Source: Magnetococcales bacterium
Lineage (GTDB): Bacteria; Pseudomonadota; Magnetococcia; Magnetococcales; DC0425bin3
Direction: 5' to 3'
Length of the DNA: 32,842 nucleotides
Assembly: GCA_015228935.1 (NCBI GenBank)
Contig: JADGCO010000001.1
Coordinates: 212,103-244,944, forward strand
The notes beneath the pieces were generated by a model. That model had not been told where the DNA came from. It searched no databases and saw only the letters and a list, made by a program, of their open reading frames with translations. The position numbers and the translations under genes were made by a program. Shown in pieces: positions 1 to 7,358 of this stretch; positions within the stretch are counted from its first letter, which is position 1; each line of letters opens with the position of its first letter.

Positions 1-48
1 CTGAAGCAGTATCTTCAGGGCGGTTACGTGAAGATCACCAAGGCGTAA
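1..48 (+). CDS. C-terminal end of molybdoenzyme catalytic (alpha) subunit, partial
   Basis: An open frame enters from the left edge and ends in TAA after 15 residues (LKQYLQGGYVKITKA). It lies 32 bp upstream of the Fe-S subunit on the same strand. In NarGH, NxrAB and EbdABC operons the gene before the Fe-S subunit is the large Mo-bisMGD catalytic subunit, and a tail ending in GGYVKI plus basic residues is compatible with that family. The assignment rests mainly on position, because too little of the protein is visible for a domain match. Confidence 0.5.
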   Translation: MKQYLQGGYVKITKA

Positions 49-80
49 GCCAAGCGACGACGCCAGCAAGGAGCCTGACG

Positions 81-1208
81 ATGCCGAAAGTATACAACTG
101 GCAAATCGGCCGGGAGATGGAGTACCCCTACGCGGAAGCCCGGCCCAAAAAGCAGTTTGCCATGATCATGGACACGAACAAGTGCATTGCGTGTCAAACC
201 TGCACCGTGGCCTGCAAAACCACCTGGACCTCCAGTCGAGGCCAGGAATACATGTTCTGGAACAATGTGGAAACCAAGCCTTACGGCTACTATCCCCTGG
301 GCTGGGATGTGAAGATTCTCGAAAAACTCGGGGTCCAGGATGTGGATGGACCCGCCTACAAGGGCAAAACACTCTTCGAAGCCGCTCCCGAAGGAGAACG
401 GGTCCTGGGCTATCTTCCCGACGACCTGGATTATGCCCATCCCAACATCAGTGAAGATGACTCCCTGGGCAACATGACCCAGGGGGCCTATATCACCATG
501 CCGCACATGCAGTGGATGCACTATCTGCCTCGCATCTGCAACCATTGCACCTATCCGGCCTGTGTCGGTGCCTGCCCCCGGCAGTCGGCCTACAAACGAC
601 CTGAAGACGGCATCGTTCTTGTGGACCAGATGCGCTGCCGGGGTTACCGGGAGTGTGTGCGCGGTTGCCCGTACAAAAAGCCGTTCTTCAACAGCATGAC
701 GCGCACCTCGGAAAAGTGCGTCGGCTGTTATCCGGCGGTGGAAGGGGGCCGGCAGACCCAATGCACCATCACCTGTATCGGCAAAATCCGCCTGCAAGGG
801 TTCATCTCCGCGCCCGACAAGGCACGGGATGACAATCCCCTGGATTATCTGGTCCATCTCCTGAAGATCGCCAAACCGCTCTTCCCGCAGTTGGGCCTGG
901 AGCCGAACGTCTATTACATTCCACCGATCCATGTCCCTGCGCCCTATACGCAGCAAATGTTCGGTGGTGGTGTGGGCAAGGCCGTCGAACTCTACCGCAA
1001 GGCTGTGGATGACAAAAAGCTCCTGGCGGCACTGTTGCTCTTCGGAGCCACGCCCATGATCATCGACCGCTTCAAGTTGGAAGGGGATACCGCCGTCGGC
1101 TTTGACGATCAAGGGCAGGAGCTGGTGCGGGTTCCGATGCGTGAACCCACTTTCCTGCGCGTGGCCTATGACGAGGCCTACAAAACCCATCGCAGCAACA
1201 TCACCTGA
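81..1208 (+). CDS. Four-cluster Fe-S (beta) subunit of a type II DMSO reductase family enzyme, NarH/NxrB-like
   Basis: This 375-residue electron-transfer subunit should pass electrons between a Mo-bisMGD catalytic subunit and a heme subunit. Four cysteine groups are visible: C35/C38/C41/C45, C153/C156/C161/C165, C186/C192/C196 and C213/C216/C228/C232. In the third group the second ligand position is Tyr189 (CRGYRECVRGC). An aromatic residue there marks the [3Fe-4S] cluster of NarH-type subunits, so the set reads as three [4Fe-4S] plus one [3Fe-4S]. The opening MPKVYNWQIGREM, the motif RICNHCTYPAC and the stretch around EPNVYYIPP resemble NxrB and periplasmic-type NarH more than E. coli NarH, which is longer. 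The start has AAGGAG six bases upstream. The gene lies between the catalytic and gamma subunits. The family includes nitrate, nitrite, selenate, chlorate, dimethylsulfide and ethylbenzene enzymes, so the substrate cannot be named from this subunit. Confidence 0.9.
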   Translation: MPKVYNWQIGREMEYPYAEARPKKQFAMIMDTNKCIACQTCTVACKTTWTSSRGQEYMFWNNVETKPYGYYPLGWDVKILEKLGVQDVDGPAYKGKTLFEAAPEGERVLGYLPDDLDYAHPNISEDDSLGNMTQGAYITMPHMQWMHYLPRICNHCTYPACVGACPRQSAYKRPEDGIVLVDQMRCRGYRECVRGCPYKKPFFNSMTRTSEKCVGCYPAVEGGRQTQCTITCIGKIRLQGFISAPDKARDDNPLDYLVHLLKIAKPLFPQLGLEPNVYYIPPIHVPAPYTQQMFGGGVGKAVELYRKAVDDKKLLAALLLFGATPMIIDRFKLEGDTAVGFDDQGQELVRVPMREPTFLRVAYDEAYKTHRSNIT

Positions 1209-1222
1209 CGGGGGACAAAGCC

Positions 1223-2158
1223 ATGAACGGATGGAACAGAGCCCTTTGGCTGTCGGCCCTGATCGCCGGGATGGCGGGGAATGCCACCGCCGCCGGGACC
1301 GAAGCCCAAGCACCGGCAGCGCCTGCCAGCGCCGCCATACACTACGCCACCGCACCCACCAAGATCGACCCGCCGCCCGCCGGGGCGCTCCAGGCAATCC
1401 GGGTGGAGAGCAAAGGACCGGTCCTGGACCCCGATGCCAATGTCTGGGCACAGGCCAAACCTGTCACCGTCGCCTTGCAGCCCCAAGGGGTGACAGAACC
1501 CACCAACAACCAGCCGGCAGTCAGTGCCATGACCGTGCGCTCCGTGCATAATGGCCACTGGCTCTCCCTGCTCCTCGAATGGAAAGACCCCACCCAGAGC
1601 GACCGGGTGGTGGTGGACCAGTTCGGTGATCAGGTTGCCGTGGAACTGCCCGTTCGTTACCGGGCCAATGCCCCGGTCAACCCGATGATGGGAGCGCCCG
1701 GTGAACGGGTAAACATCATCCAATGGCGGTCCGCATTCCAGGCCGACCTGGTGCGGAAGCGGGATATCAACATTCGCGATATCTACCCCAATGCCCAGAC
1801 CGACCTCTATCCGGATCAGGTCCTCAATACCTTCGACATGCGCGCTTACATGGGAGCTGGCGGAGTGGACAATCCGGTTGCCAAACATCGCGACAACCCG
1901 GTGCTGGATCAGGTGGCCGAAGGATTTGGCACCTTGACGGTCAAACAGCACCAGGAAGCCGATGGGCATGGTGTCTGGAGGGATGGTGCTTGGCACGTTG
2001 TCATCACCGTTCCCATGGCCCCCGAAGCCACCAACTCGCCGCGTCTGGAGCCAGGTGGACAAACAGTCACCGCCTTTGCCGTCTGGGAAGGGGGTGCCAA
2101 GGAGGTCGGCTCACGTAAATCCTGGTCGGATTGGGTGCCGGTCTCTCTCGCCAAATAA
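1223..2158 (+). CDS. Heme b-binding gamma subunit of type II DMSO reductase family enzyme (EbdC/NxrC/SerC-like)
   Basis: This 311-residue protein has a clear Sec signal peptide (hydrophobic stretch around residues 7-23, ending ATAAG), so it acts in the periplasm. The mature part shows features of the ethylbenzene-dehydrogenase-related heme domain: a beta-rich segment with SLLLEWKDP near residue 115, a conserved PV-A--RDNPV region and GFGTLT near residue 235, and a C-terminal WVPVSLAK-like strand. In EbdC the heme iron is held by Met and Lys; candidate residues exist here but cannot be assigned by eye. The start codon follows the beta subunit stop by 14 bp and has a purine-rich GGGGGACAAA ribosome site. 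A periplasmic gamma subunit suggests the whole enzyme faces the periplasm and exchanges electrons with a cytochrome c rather than through a NarI-type quinol subunit. Confidence 0.8.
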   Translation: MNGWNRALWLSALIAGMAGNATAAGTEAQAPAAPASAAIHYATAPTKIDPPPAGALQAIRVESKGPVLDPDANVWAQAKPVTVALQPQGVTEPTNNQPAVSAMTVRSVHNGHWLSLLLEWKDPTQSDRVVVDQFGDQVAVELPVRYRANAPVNPMMGAPGERVNIIQWRSAFQADLVRKRDINIRDIYPNAQTDLYPDQVLNTFDMRAYMGAGGVDNPVAKHRDNPVLDQVAEGFGTLTVKQHQEADGHGVWRDGAWHVVITVPMAPEATNSPRLEPGGQTVTAFAVWEGGAKEVGSRKSWSDWVPVSLAK

Positions 2159-2167
2159 GGGTAATTC

Positions 2168-2911
2168 ATGAACGGGCAACTGGAACATATTTCCAGCCCG
2201 GATGATCTGGAAGGGCGGTTGCAGGTGCTGTTGACTGCAGCCGCCTTTTTCCGATTCCTGGCGCGGGGGTTCGCCTACCCCCACCCAGGTCATCTGGCGC
2301 AGATTCTGACGGATATCCAATCCATTCCCAGAGAACCCACCCCGGCCCTGACCGCCCTGCAGGTGGTCTGGAGTCAGGTTGCCGAACCCGCCCTTCAGGA
2401 GGAACATGTCCGTCTCTTTCTGGGCAAGGGTTTGTGTTCCCTGCATGAAACCTCCTACGGCGATGCCCGTCGTATCGGCGGTCAGCCGGTGGAACTGGCC
2501 GATATCGGCGGTTTTTATCGGGCTTTTGGCGTGGAACCCTCCCCGACCCAACCCGATCTGCCGGATCATCTCTGTACCGAATTGGAATTTTACAGTTTGT
2601 TGCTGATGAAAGAGGGGTATGCCCTGAATGAAGGGTGGTCCGAACAGGCGCAAATTGCCGCTGACGCCGGCTTCAAATTTTTGGAACATCACCTGGGTCG
2701 CTGGATCGAACCCATGGTCCAGAATATTCGCGACAACGTCGGGCCTGTGACCCCCTATGGTACCCTGGCCGAGTTGCTCCTGGAGTCCATCCAGATGGAG
2801 TGCGCCCGCCGCCAAGTGACCCCGCAGCCCTTCTCGGGTCGCATACCGGTCGATGAATCCATCCTGGGTGACGCCTTCATCTGCCCAAGAGAGGGCACGC
2901 CACCCAACTGA
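2168..2911 (+). CDS. TorD/DmsD-family molybdoenzyme maturation chaperone
   Basis: This 247-residue, all-helical cytoplasmic protein has no signal peptide. The motif EHVRLFLGKGLCSLHETSYGD near residues 79-99 matches the TorD/NarJ signature (E-x2-RLF-x-G...E-S/T-x-Y). LYSLLLMKEGYALNEG-type helices follow. Family members bind the twin-arginine signal and the apo form of the catalytic subunit, and hold it until the Mo cofactor is inserted. It starts nine bases after the gamma subunit stop, with AAGGGT overlapping that stop, so it is the last gene of the alpha-beta-gamma-chaperone operon. The order matches ebdABCD. The exact partner is inferred from position. Confidence 0.85.
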   Translation: MNGQLEHISSPDDLEGRLQVLLTAAAFFRFLARGFAYPHPGHLAQILTDIQSIPREPTPALTALQVVWSQVAEPALQEEHVRLFLGKGLCSLHETSYGDARRIGGQPVELADIGGFYRAFGVEPSPTQPDLPDHLCTELEFYSLLLMKEGYALNEGWSEQAQIAADAGFKFLEHHLGRWIEPMVQNIRDNVGPVTPYGTLAELLLESIQMECARRQVTPQPFSGRIPVDESILGDAFICPREGTPPN

Positions 2912-2934
2912 TTGACCACGCCACTGTACGTTTC

Positions 2935-3166
2935 ATGGCCATGAGAAAAGCCAATGAACGTGAAATTAAATGGTTTGAAGAGCGATATGCAACAGGTTGA
3001 TGCCCATATCATCACCCCTGAAGAATACGAGGAGATTCCTGAATTGCCTCCTGAGTTTTTCACGGAAGGAACGTTGTACCGTCATGGTGAACCCATCAAT
3101 CGGGGGAAAATCGCCAGCCATGTCATAGTCCCCTCAAGTCGGGTCTCTCTTCAGACCCACCCATGA
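2935..3166 (+). pseudogene. Degraded DUF4415/BrnA-type antitoxin
   Basis: The readable core ITPEEYEEIPELPPEFF followed by LYRHGEPINRGK resembles the N-terminal part of DUF4415 (BrnA-like) antitoxins. These normally continue with RGRP, a ribbon-helix-helix (VSLRLDPEV) and a GWQTRIN-type tail. Here the frame ends at VSLQTHP, just where the DNA-binding strand should form, and stops at 3164-3166. A frame beginning at ATG 2935 encodes MAMRKANEREIKWFEERYATG and runs into a stop where the core frame takes over, so a 5' frameshift is likely too. An alternative is a 70-residue gene starting at 2954. No BrnT-type toxin lies nearby. Confidence 0.5.
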
Positions 3167-3210
3167 ATTGGGGGTGAGGTGGAACAAAATTGAATGGCAG
3201 GCTTGTGGCC

Positions 3211-3354
3211 ATGCGACCGGAGAAGATCCCCCAGGATTTAATGATTTGGATCAAGGCATAAGAGCGTTTCCGTCTGCCCCATACCCGGATCCAGATGGCC
3301 TGGGAACCTGGTCTAAATCCGGAAAGATTTGACGGACGCCGAAAAATACAATAA
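3211..3354 (+). pseudogene. Remnant of a small conserved helical protein
   Basis: From ATG 3211 the frame reads MRPEKIPQDLMIWIKA, a TAA stop at 3259-3261, then ERFRLPHTRIQMAWEPGLNP and a final stop at 3352-3354. The part after the stop resembles a widespread uncharacterised small protein with the pattern RFRL-x-H-x-x-(V/I)-x-MA-(R/W)-E-x-G-(M/L)-NP, usually followed by KKFG and EPWK. The internal stop and the missing EPWK tail argue for a decayed copy. The family match is from memory of the pattern, so confidence is modest. The rest of 3167-3379 shows no gene; an interrupted inverted repeat (ATAACA...TGTTAT) lies near 3351-3385. Confidence 0.35.
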
Positions 3355-3379
3355 CATGATTTAATTCAACATGTTGCTG

Positions 3380-4158
3380 TTATATTGTTTCTCTGGTTTC
3401 CTCGATCCCAAAAACGTCTTGTAACGAGCAGGCGTCTATTGCACGATCTGTCAGCACACGCAATGCGTCAAGGTCAGAGGCAAGCACCTTCTGCCTGACC
3501 CAAGCAGGCAGGTCAGGAAAGCGACGATGGAGGATCTGAAGCAGAACATCGCATCTCTCTTCCTGACGGCCTTGCACCAAGAGATGCCCAAATTTTGGCA
3601 GAGACGCAAGTTTCTCATCGGGTGTTACGTCTACCAACCAATCAAGCCACTCCTTCCCAAGCTGGGAAACGTCCTCGGGCGTGATCCCTTCCATTTCTGG
3701 ATCATGCAATGAACCCTTCATGAGCAATCTCCTTAAACCGGCAATAGTTCGTTCAAACGCGACGGAAATCCTGAACAACCCTGCATGTTTGATCGTCTCA
3801 AACGCCTTTTTCCGCTCCTCATGTCGGCTGGAGAAACACTTCAAAGGCGCGTTCTGGGCCTCATTCGCCAGTTCGTTCAGCAGAATCAGACGGACAGCAC
3901 CACCCCATCGTGGTCTGCTTTCATAAACGCCGCTTGGTCCGACGGGTTCAAAAGCAAACCGTTCAAGAAAGCCAAGAACAAACGCTGCGCCTCCGTCCAA
4001 CCACTCTTCTGGCGCTGAATCAGGATCAGGTCTGCCTTGGGCGGGAGAGAGACGACCTGGACTTCTGAACGCACCTCAATGCCGACGGGTTCCAACAGCA
4101 TTTTCAGCGTTTCGCCGACCAGACAGTGCCAGCAAGTCTTTGTTGCGCGACTATCCAA
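3380..4158 (-). pseudogene. Rpn-type (PD-(D/E)XK) nuclease/transposase-like gene with internal deletion and frameshift
   Basis: Two overlapping frames on the minus strand together make one family. The upstream frame (4158 down to 3886) holds EPVGIEVRSEVQVVSLPPKA then DLILIQRQKSGWTEAQR, the family's N-terminal part. The downstream frame (4000 down to 3380) holds GPSGVYES and LILLNELANEAQNAPLKCF, then SSRHEERKKAF, the family's C-terminal half. In intact relatives about 70 residues carrying the nuclease core (DGL-x-DL---HIL-E-K-TES) lie between these parts; here only a short out-of-frame joint remains. The upstream part has no ATG and opens on TTG, so the 5' end may be lost too. Relatives are linked to recombination-promoting nucleases that are common near mobile DNA. 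The product is predicted non-functional. Confidence 0.6.
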
Positions 4159-4420
4159 AAGCCTCTATTCCTTCATTTTTCCCTTGTCCGAGGCAAATCG
4201 CCTCAGCGCTGCATGGATTCCAATTTTCAAAGAGCTGTTCGAGAGAAGAGACACCGATATCCCGTACCCAAAATCCACTGATGCGGCACTTGGGCCACCC
4301 GGAAACGGCATCTCCATGCCCGGATTGTCCTGGACTTTACCTCTCCAGTTTATCAAAACCCGCAACGAGACCCCACCACAATGTCTGAAACCGGGTCGGA
4401 CGAGCCAAACGGAAGGGACA

Positions 4421-4475
4421 GGGGTCAATTTTGGACGCTGATTTCCCCTAAAAGGGGGTCATTATTGGACGCTGA
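4421..4475. repeat. Two 21-bp direct repeats, IS terminal-type
   Basis: GGGGTCAATTTTGGACGCTGA at 4421-4441 recurs at 4455-4475 with two mismatches, 34 bp apart. Iterated GGGGTCA--TTTGGACGC units are typical of transposase-binding ends of IS21-like elements, but no IS21 gene is visible. The flanking 4159-4420 shows no convincing gene on either strand. The second copy abuts the IS66 remnant, so the region looks like nested insertion debris. Confidence 0.5.
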
Positions 4476-4484
4476 AAGACACCT

Positions 4485-4620
4485 TTCGCCTATCTGAAAC
4501 ACGTTATTACAGAGTTGACCACGGCAAAGACGGTGGATGACTTTGAAAAACCCCTGCCGTGGAATGTGGACAAGCCTCTTCTGTCAATGAACTGAGCGAC
4601 GGGGAGGATTCACCGCTTAC
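4485..4620 (+). mobile_element. IS66 family remnant: C-terminal end of TnpC plus right end
   Basis: Reading + from 4485 gives FAYLKHVITELTTAKTVDDF then EKPLPWNVDKPLLSMN and a stop at 4593-4595. This is the conserved C-terminal tail of the IS66 DDE transposase (pattern YLRHV---LP-A-TV-D-E-LLPWN). The catalytic DDE core and the accessory tnpA/tnpB genes are absent. The end GATTCACCGCTTAC at 4607-4620 matches the GTAAGCG-type terminal inverted repeat of IS66 elements, so the right boundary is probably 4620. The matching left end was not found nearby. The copy is immobile. Confidence 0.7.
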
Positions 4621-4650
4621 CGAATTTGGTGGGATGTTCCGAGAATTCCC

Positions 4651-4896
4651 CTATCTCAGATTGTCGCAGCCTTTCGAAGCAACAGCAATCGAACCGGCAT
4701 TAGATCCTATGCTATACCCTCTAGCATAGTCGGCGTTGTCGTACTTGCCGTGAACAAGAGTACCACGAAATTTACATGCTGTATTTATAGTTGCAGCATA
4801 TCCATCTTTGTATCCGGCAGATTCCCAATCTGTCGAATCACATGACGAATTTATCAGAGTACATATAATTAAAGCAGTGAAAGTTGATGTTTTCAT
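4651..4896 (-). CDS. Small exported cysteine-containing protein, unknown function
   Basis: This 81-residue protein has a short basic start and a hydrophobic run (TFTALIICTLINSSC), so it is probably exported. The Cys after INSS sits where a lipobox Cys would be, but Asn at -3 is atypical, so lipidation is uncertain. The mature part has three more Cys or near-terminal Cys and a repeated aromatic-glycine pattern (GYKDGYA, DYARGYSIG). An AGG-type ribosome site lies about ten bases upstream of ATG 4896. The gene is more AT-rich than its surroundings and sits beside IS debris, which suggests acquisition. I cannot name a family. Confidence 0.5.
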   Translation of the reverse strand: MKTSTFTALIICTLINSSCDSTDWESAGYKDGYAATINTACKFRGTLVHGKYDNADYARGYSIGSNAGSIAVASKGCDNLR

Positions 4897-4926
4897 TTGC
4901 GTAGTGCCTCACAGGTAAGGATGAAC

Positions 4927-5097
4927 TCAACGTGAAGCTCCCTCTTCGAGCAAACTTTTGACCTTGCTCTCCACAGGACCGGCTCGGTTCTGCAAATTCG
5001 CCCGATTCCCTATCCCATCTTGTTCCCGAATCACTTCTCGCAAGCGCACGTTCTCGGCAATCAGTGGGTGGACATCCATGTCGACGTTGCTGTTCAT
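4927..5097 (-). CDS. Possible 56-residue coiled-coil protein or transposase fragment
   Basis: From ATG 5097 the frame reads MNSNVDMDVHPLIAENVRLR then EVIREQDGIGN and ends VKSLLEEGASR at 4927. The heptad-like LIAENVRLREVI stretch resembles the N-terminal leucine-rich coil of IS66-type transposases or a KfrA-like coil. The gene lies 30 bp upstream of the small exported protein on the same strand. The ribosome site is weak and the length short, so this may equally be a fragment or a chance frame. Confidence 0.25.
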   Translation of the reverse strand: MNSNVDMDVHPLIAENVRLREVIREQDGIGNRANLQNRAGPVESKVKSLLEEGASR

Positions 5098-5462
5098 GAG
5101 ATCGAATTTGATCCCTTTTGGCCGATCTTGTCAAGTGGAACAATCACTTTTATTCCGGTGAACGGTTACCTCATTTTTTCCCAATTGCTCCCGATCCAAT
5201 TGCCGGATTCAGGGTTAATCAGGTGTTTCTCGCCGCAGAATGTTGTGCTGCCTCCATCGGCAAGAGTTCCACACCAACCCTGACCGGCAACAGTTCCATG
5301 GCAATCCTGATACGATCCTGACCTTCCACAGGACAGAATTGACACCCAATTGACCTGATACCTGCCAGAGTTCCGACCCTGTCCACAGAGGGCGACACAG
5401 TTGGTCATGCACGGTGCGTGACGCCCCGGGATTTTGGTTGCGGAACAAGGCGAGGTGTCTAC
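5098..5462. other. Intergenic region upstream of kup
   Basis: I find no convincing gene here on either strand. Open frames exist on both strands but lack starts with ribosome sites or recognisable motifs. Two TTGAC motifs (5339-5344 and 5350-5354) could be -35 elements for kup, but neither has a good -10 at 16-18 bp. Short repeats of GGCAA-AGTTCCA occur around 5260-5300. Confidence 0.4.
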
Positions 5463-7352
5463 ATGAAAAGGCTTGTACACGGGTCCGACCCGAACAATCG
5501 CTTTCTGGCATTGTTGATCGGGGCGACGGGTGTGGTTTTCGGCGATATCGGCACGAGTCCGCTGTATGCCATGAAGGAAACCTTCGCGGCCCTGGGATCG
5601 GCACCCGGTTTCGACGAGGTCCTGGGCACGGTATCCCTCATCTTCTGGACACTGATGATCGTTCTGACCCTGAAATATCAGTTTTTCATCATGCATGCGG
5701 ACAACAAGGGCGAGGGAGGAACCATGGCCCTGGTGGCGATTGCCATGCAACAGGAAAAAGATCATCGGCAACGCAAAAAAATTCTTCTGCTGCTGGGCAT
5801 GGGTGGTGTGGCCCTGTTTTTTGGCGACGGTGTCATCACGCCAGCCATTTCGGTACTGAGCGCCATCGAGGGACTGGAAGTGGCAACGCCCCTGCTCAAG
5901 CCTGTCGTGATTCCTGCCACCCTGGTGGTGATCATTGGCCTGTTCGTGGTCCAAAGACATGGTACGGCCAGAGTGGGAGCCGTTTTTGGACCCATCGTCG
6001 GCATCTGGTTTTTGGCCATTGCGCTCATCGGTCTTTGGAACATTCTGCATCATCCTGAAATTTTGCGCGCTTGCAACCCGTTTTATGGTATACAGCTTTT
6101 GTATATGCACCAGGACAGGGCCCTGCCTGTTCTGGGTGGTGTTTTCCTGGCAGTCACCGGGGCCGAAGCCCTGTATGCCGACATGGGGCATTTTGGCAAG
6201 GGACCGATCAACTGGGCCTGGGGTGGCTTCGTCTTTCCGGCATTGACTTTGAACTATCTGGGACAGGGTGCCCTGGTTCTGGGTCACCCGGAAGCCATCC
6301 ATAATCCATTTTATCTGGCCATTCCCACCTGGGGTATCTATCCAATGGTCGTTCTGGCCACCGCAGCCACGGTCATTGCTTCGCAGGCGGTGATTTCGGG
6401 GGCTTATTCGGCGAGTTTCCAGGCCATGCAAATGGGTCTTCTGCCCCGCATGAACATCATTCACACCTCGGAAAACGAATTTGGTCAGATCTACGTTCCA
6501 ACCGTCAATTGGACACTCATGGCCGCAGTGGTTGTCCTGGTCATCGCGTTCAAGGACTCCAGCAGTCTGGCCTCGGCCTATGGAATCGCCGTCACGGGCA
6601 CGATGATCATTGTGACGCTGATTGCCTTTGGTCTGGTGTTGCGGCACCTGTTTCACTGGGGGTGGCTGCGTACCCTGCTCTTGTTGGGGTTGTTCCTGAT
6701 GATCGATAGCACCTTCCTGTGCGCCAACCTGCTCAAGATTGCCGATGGCGGCTGGTTTCCATTGGTGCTGGGATCTGGCATCACCTTTTTGATGTTCACT
6801 TGGCAACAGGGGCGTCAAATCGCCGGACGTGCCATTCGTCGGGAAAGCATTCCTCTGCAACCCTTCCTGCGGCAACTCGATCACGAACAAGCCTGGCAGG
6901 GAACCGGAACCGCCGTCTACATGTCCTCCAATCCGGATATCACCCCCACAGCCCTGGTCCATTTGTCTCGTCATTCTCAAATGTTGCCGGCGCACAGAAT
7001 CATCCTGAACGTCCATTTTCTGGAATCGCCGTTTGCCCAGGACCATGAAAAAATGCTCGTGACCCCGCTTTTCTGTCATTTTTATCAGGTGACCCTGGGT
7101 TTTGGTTTCATGGAAACGCCAGACATTCCGGGCCGGATGCGCTCCCAACAGATTGGGGACCTCCCCTTTGTACTGGAAGATGCCATATTCTACGTCGGCA
7201 AGGCCTCTTTTGTTCCCAGTCCACAAAAAGAGATGGCCCTCTGGCGTCTGCGCCTGTATCTGGGCATGGCCCGGGCTGCGGAAAGCGCCTCGGTTTTTTT
7301 CAATCTGCCCCCGCAACAGGTGGTGGATATCGGTACGCGGATCGTTCTCTAG
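5463..7352 (+). CDS. kup: Kup-type low-affinity potassium uptake protein
   Basis: The 629-residue inner-membrane K+ transporter (K+/H+ symport in the family) is close in length to E. coli Kup (622). The N-terminus has the family signature GVVFGDIGTSPLYA, followed by about twelve hydrophobic segments up to roughly residue 440 (for example GGVALFFGDGVITPAISVLS and VISGAYSASFQAMQMG). A soluble C-terminal domain of about 180 residues ends with NLPPQQVVDIGTRIVL. I chose ATG 5463 because GGCGAGG lies seven bases upstream and the protein then starts MKRLVHG; an upstream GTG at 5418 would add 15 residues with no ribosome site. A KdpD-like kinase begins six bases after the stop, which suggests shared transcription. 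Confidence 0.93.
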   Translation: MKRLVHGSDPNNRFLALLIGATGVVFGDIGTSPLYAMKETFAALGSAPGFDEVLGTVSLIFWTLMIVLTLKYQFFIMHADNKGEGGTMALVAIAMQQEKDHRQRKKILLLLGMGGVALFFGDGVITPAISVLSAIEGLEVATPLLKPVVIPATLVVIIGLFVVQRHGTARVGAVFGPIVGIWFLAIALIGLWNILHHPEILRACNPFYGIQLLYMHQDRALPVLGGVFLAVTGAEALYADMGHFGKGPINWAWGGFVFPALTLNYLGQGALVLGHPEAIHNPFYLAIPTWGIYPMVVLATAATVIASQAVISGAYSASFQAMQMGLLPRMNIIHTSENEFGQIYVPTVNWTLMAAVVVLVIAFKDSSSLASAYGIAVTGTMIIVTLIAFGLVLRHLFHWGWLRTLLLLGLFLMIDSTFLCANLLKIADGGWFPLVLGSGITFLMFTWQQGRQIAGRAIRRESIPLQPFLRQLDHEQAWQGTGTAVYMSSNPDITPTALVHLSRHSQMLPAHRIILNVHFLESPFAQDHEKMLVTPLFCHFYQVTLGFGFMETPDIPGRMRSQQIGDLPFVLEDAIFYVGKASFVPSPQKEMALWRLRLYLGMARAAESASVFFNLPPQQVVDIGTRIVL

Positions 7353-7358
7353 AAAGCC

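Noticed and set aside
24-1451. Long minus-strand open frame opposite the Fe-S subunit
   Set aside because: The plus-strand gene has four cysteine cluster motifs and a ribosome site; the antisense frame has no recognisable motif.
4165-4428. 87-residue minus-strand frame near the IS repeats
   Set aside because: It has no ribosome site, motif or neighbour to support it; the region looks like insertion debris.
4838-5143. 101-residue minus-strand frame overlapping the small exported protein
   Set aside because: It overlaps a better-supported gene in another frame and has a low-complexity basic composition.
5166-7316. Long open frame on the minus strand opposite kup
   Set aside because: It is antisense to a clear Kup gene, and its Gln/His-rich translation is typical of a shadow of a hydrophobic gene. 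Its last 50 residues, outside kup, look Gly/Cys-rich but have no start or ribosome site.
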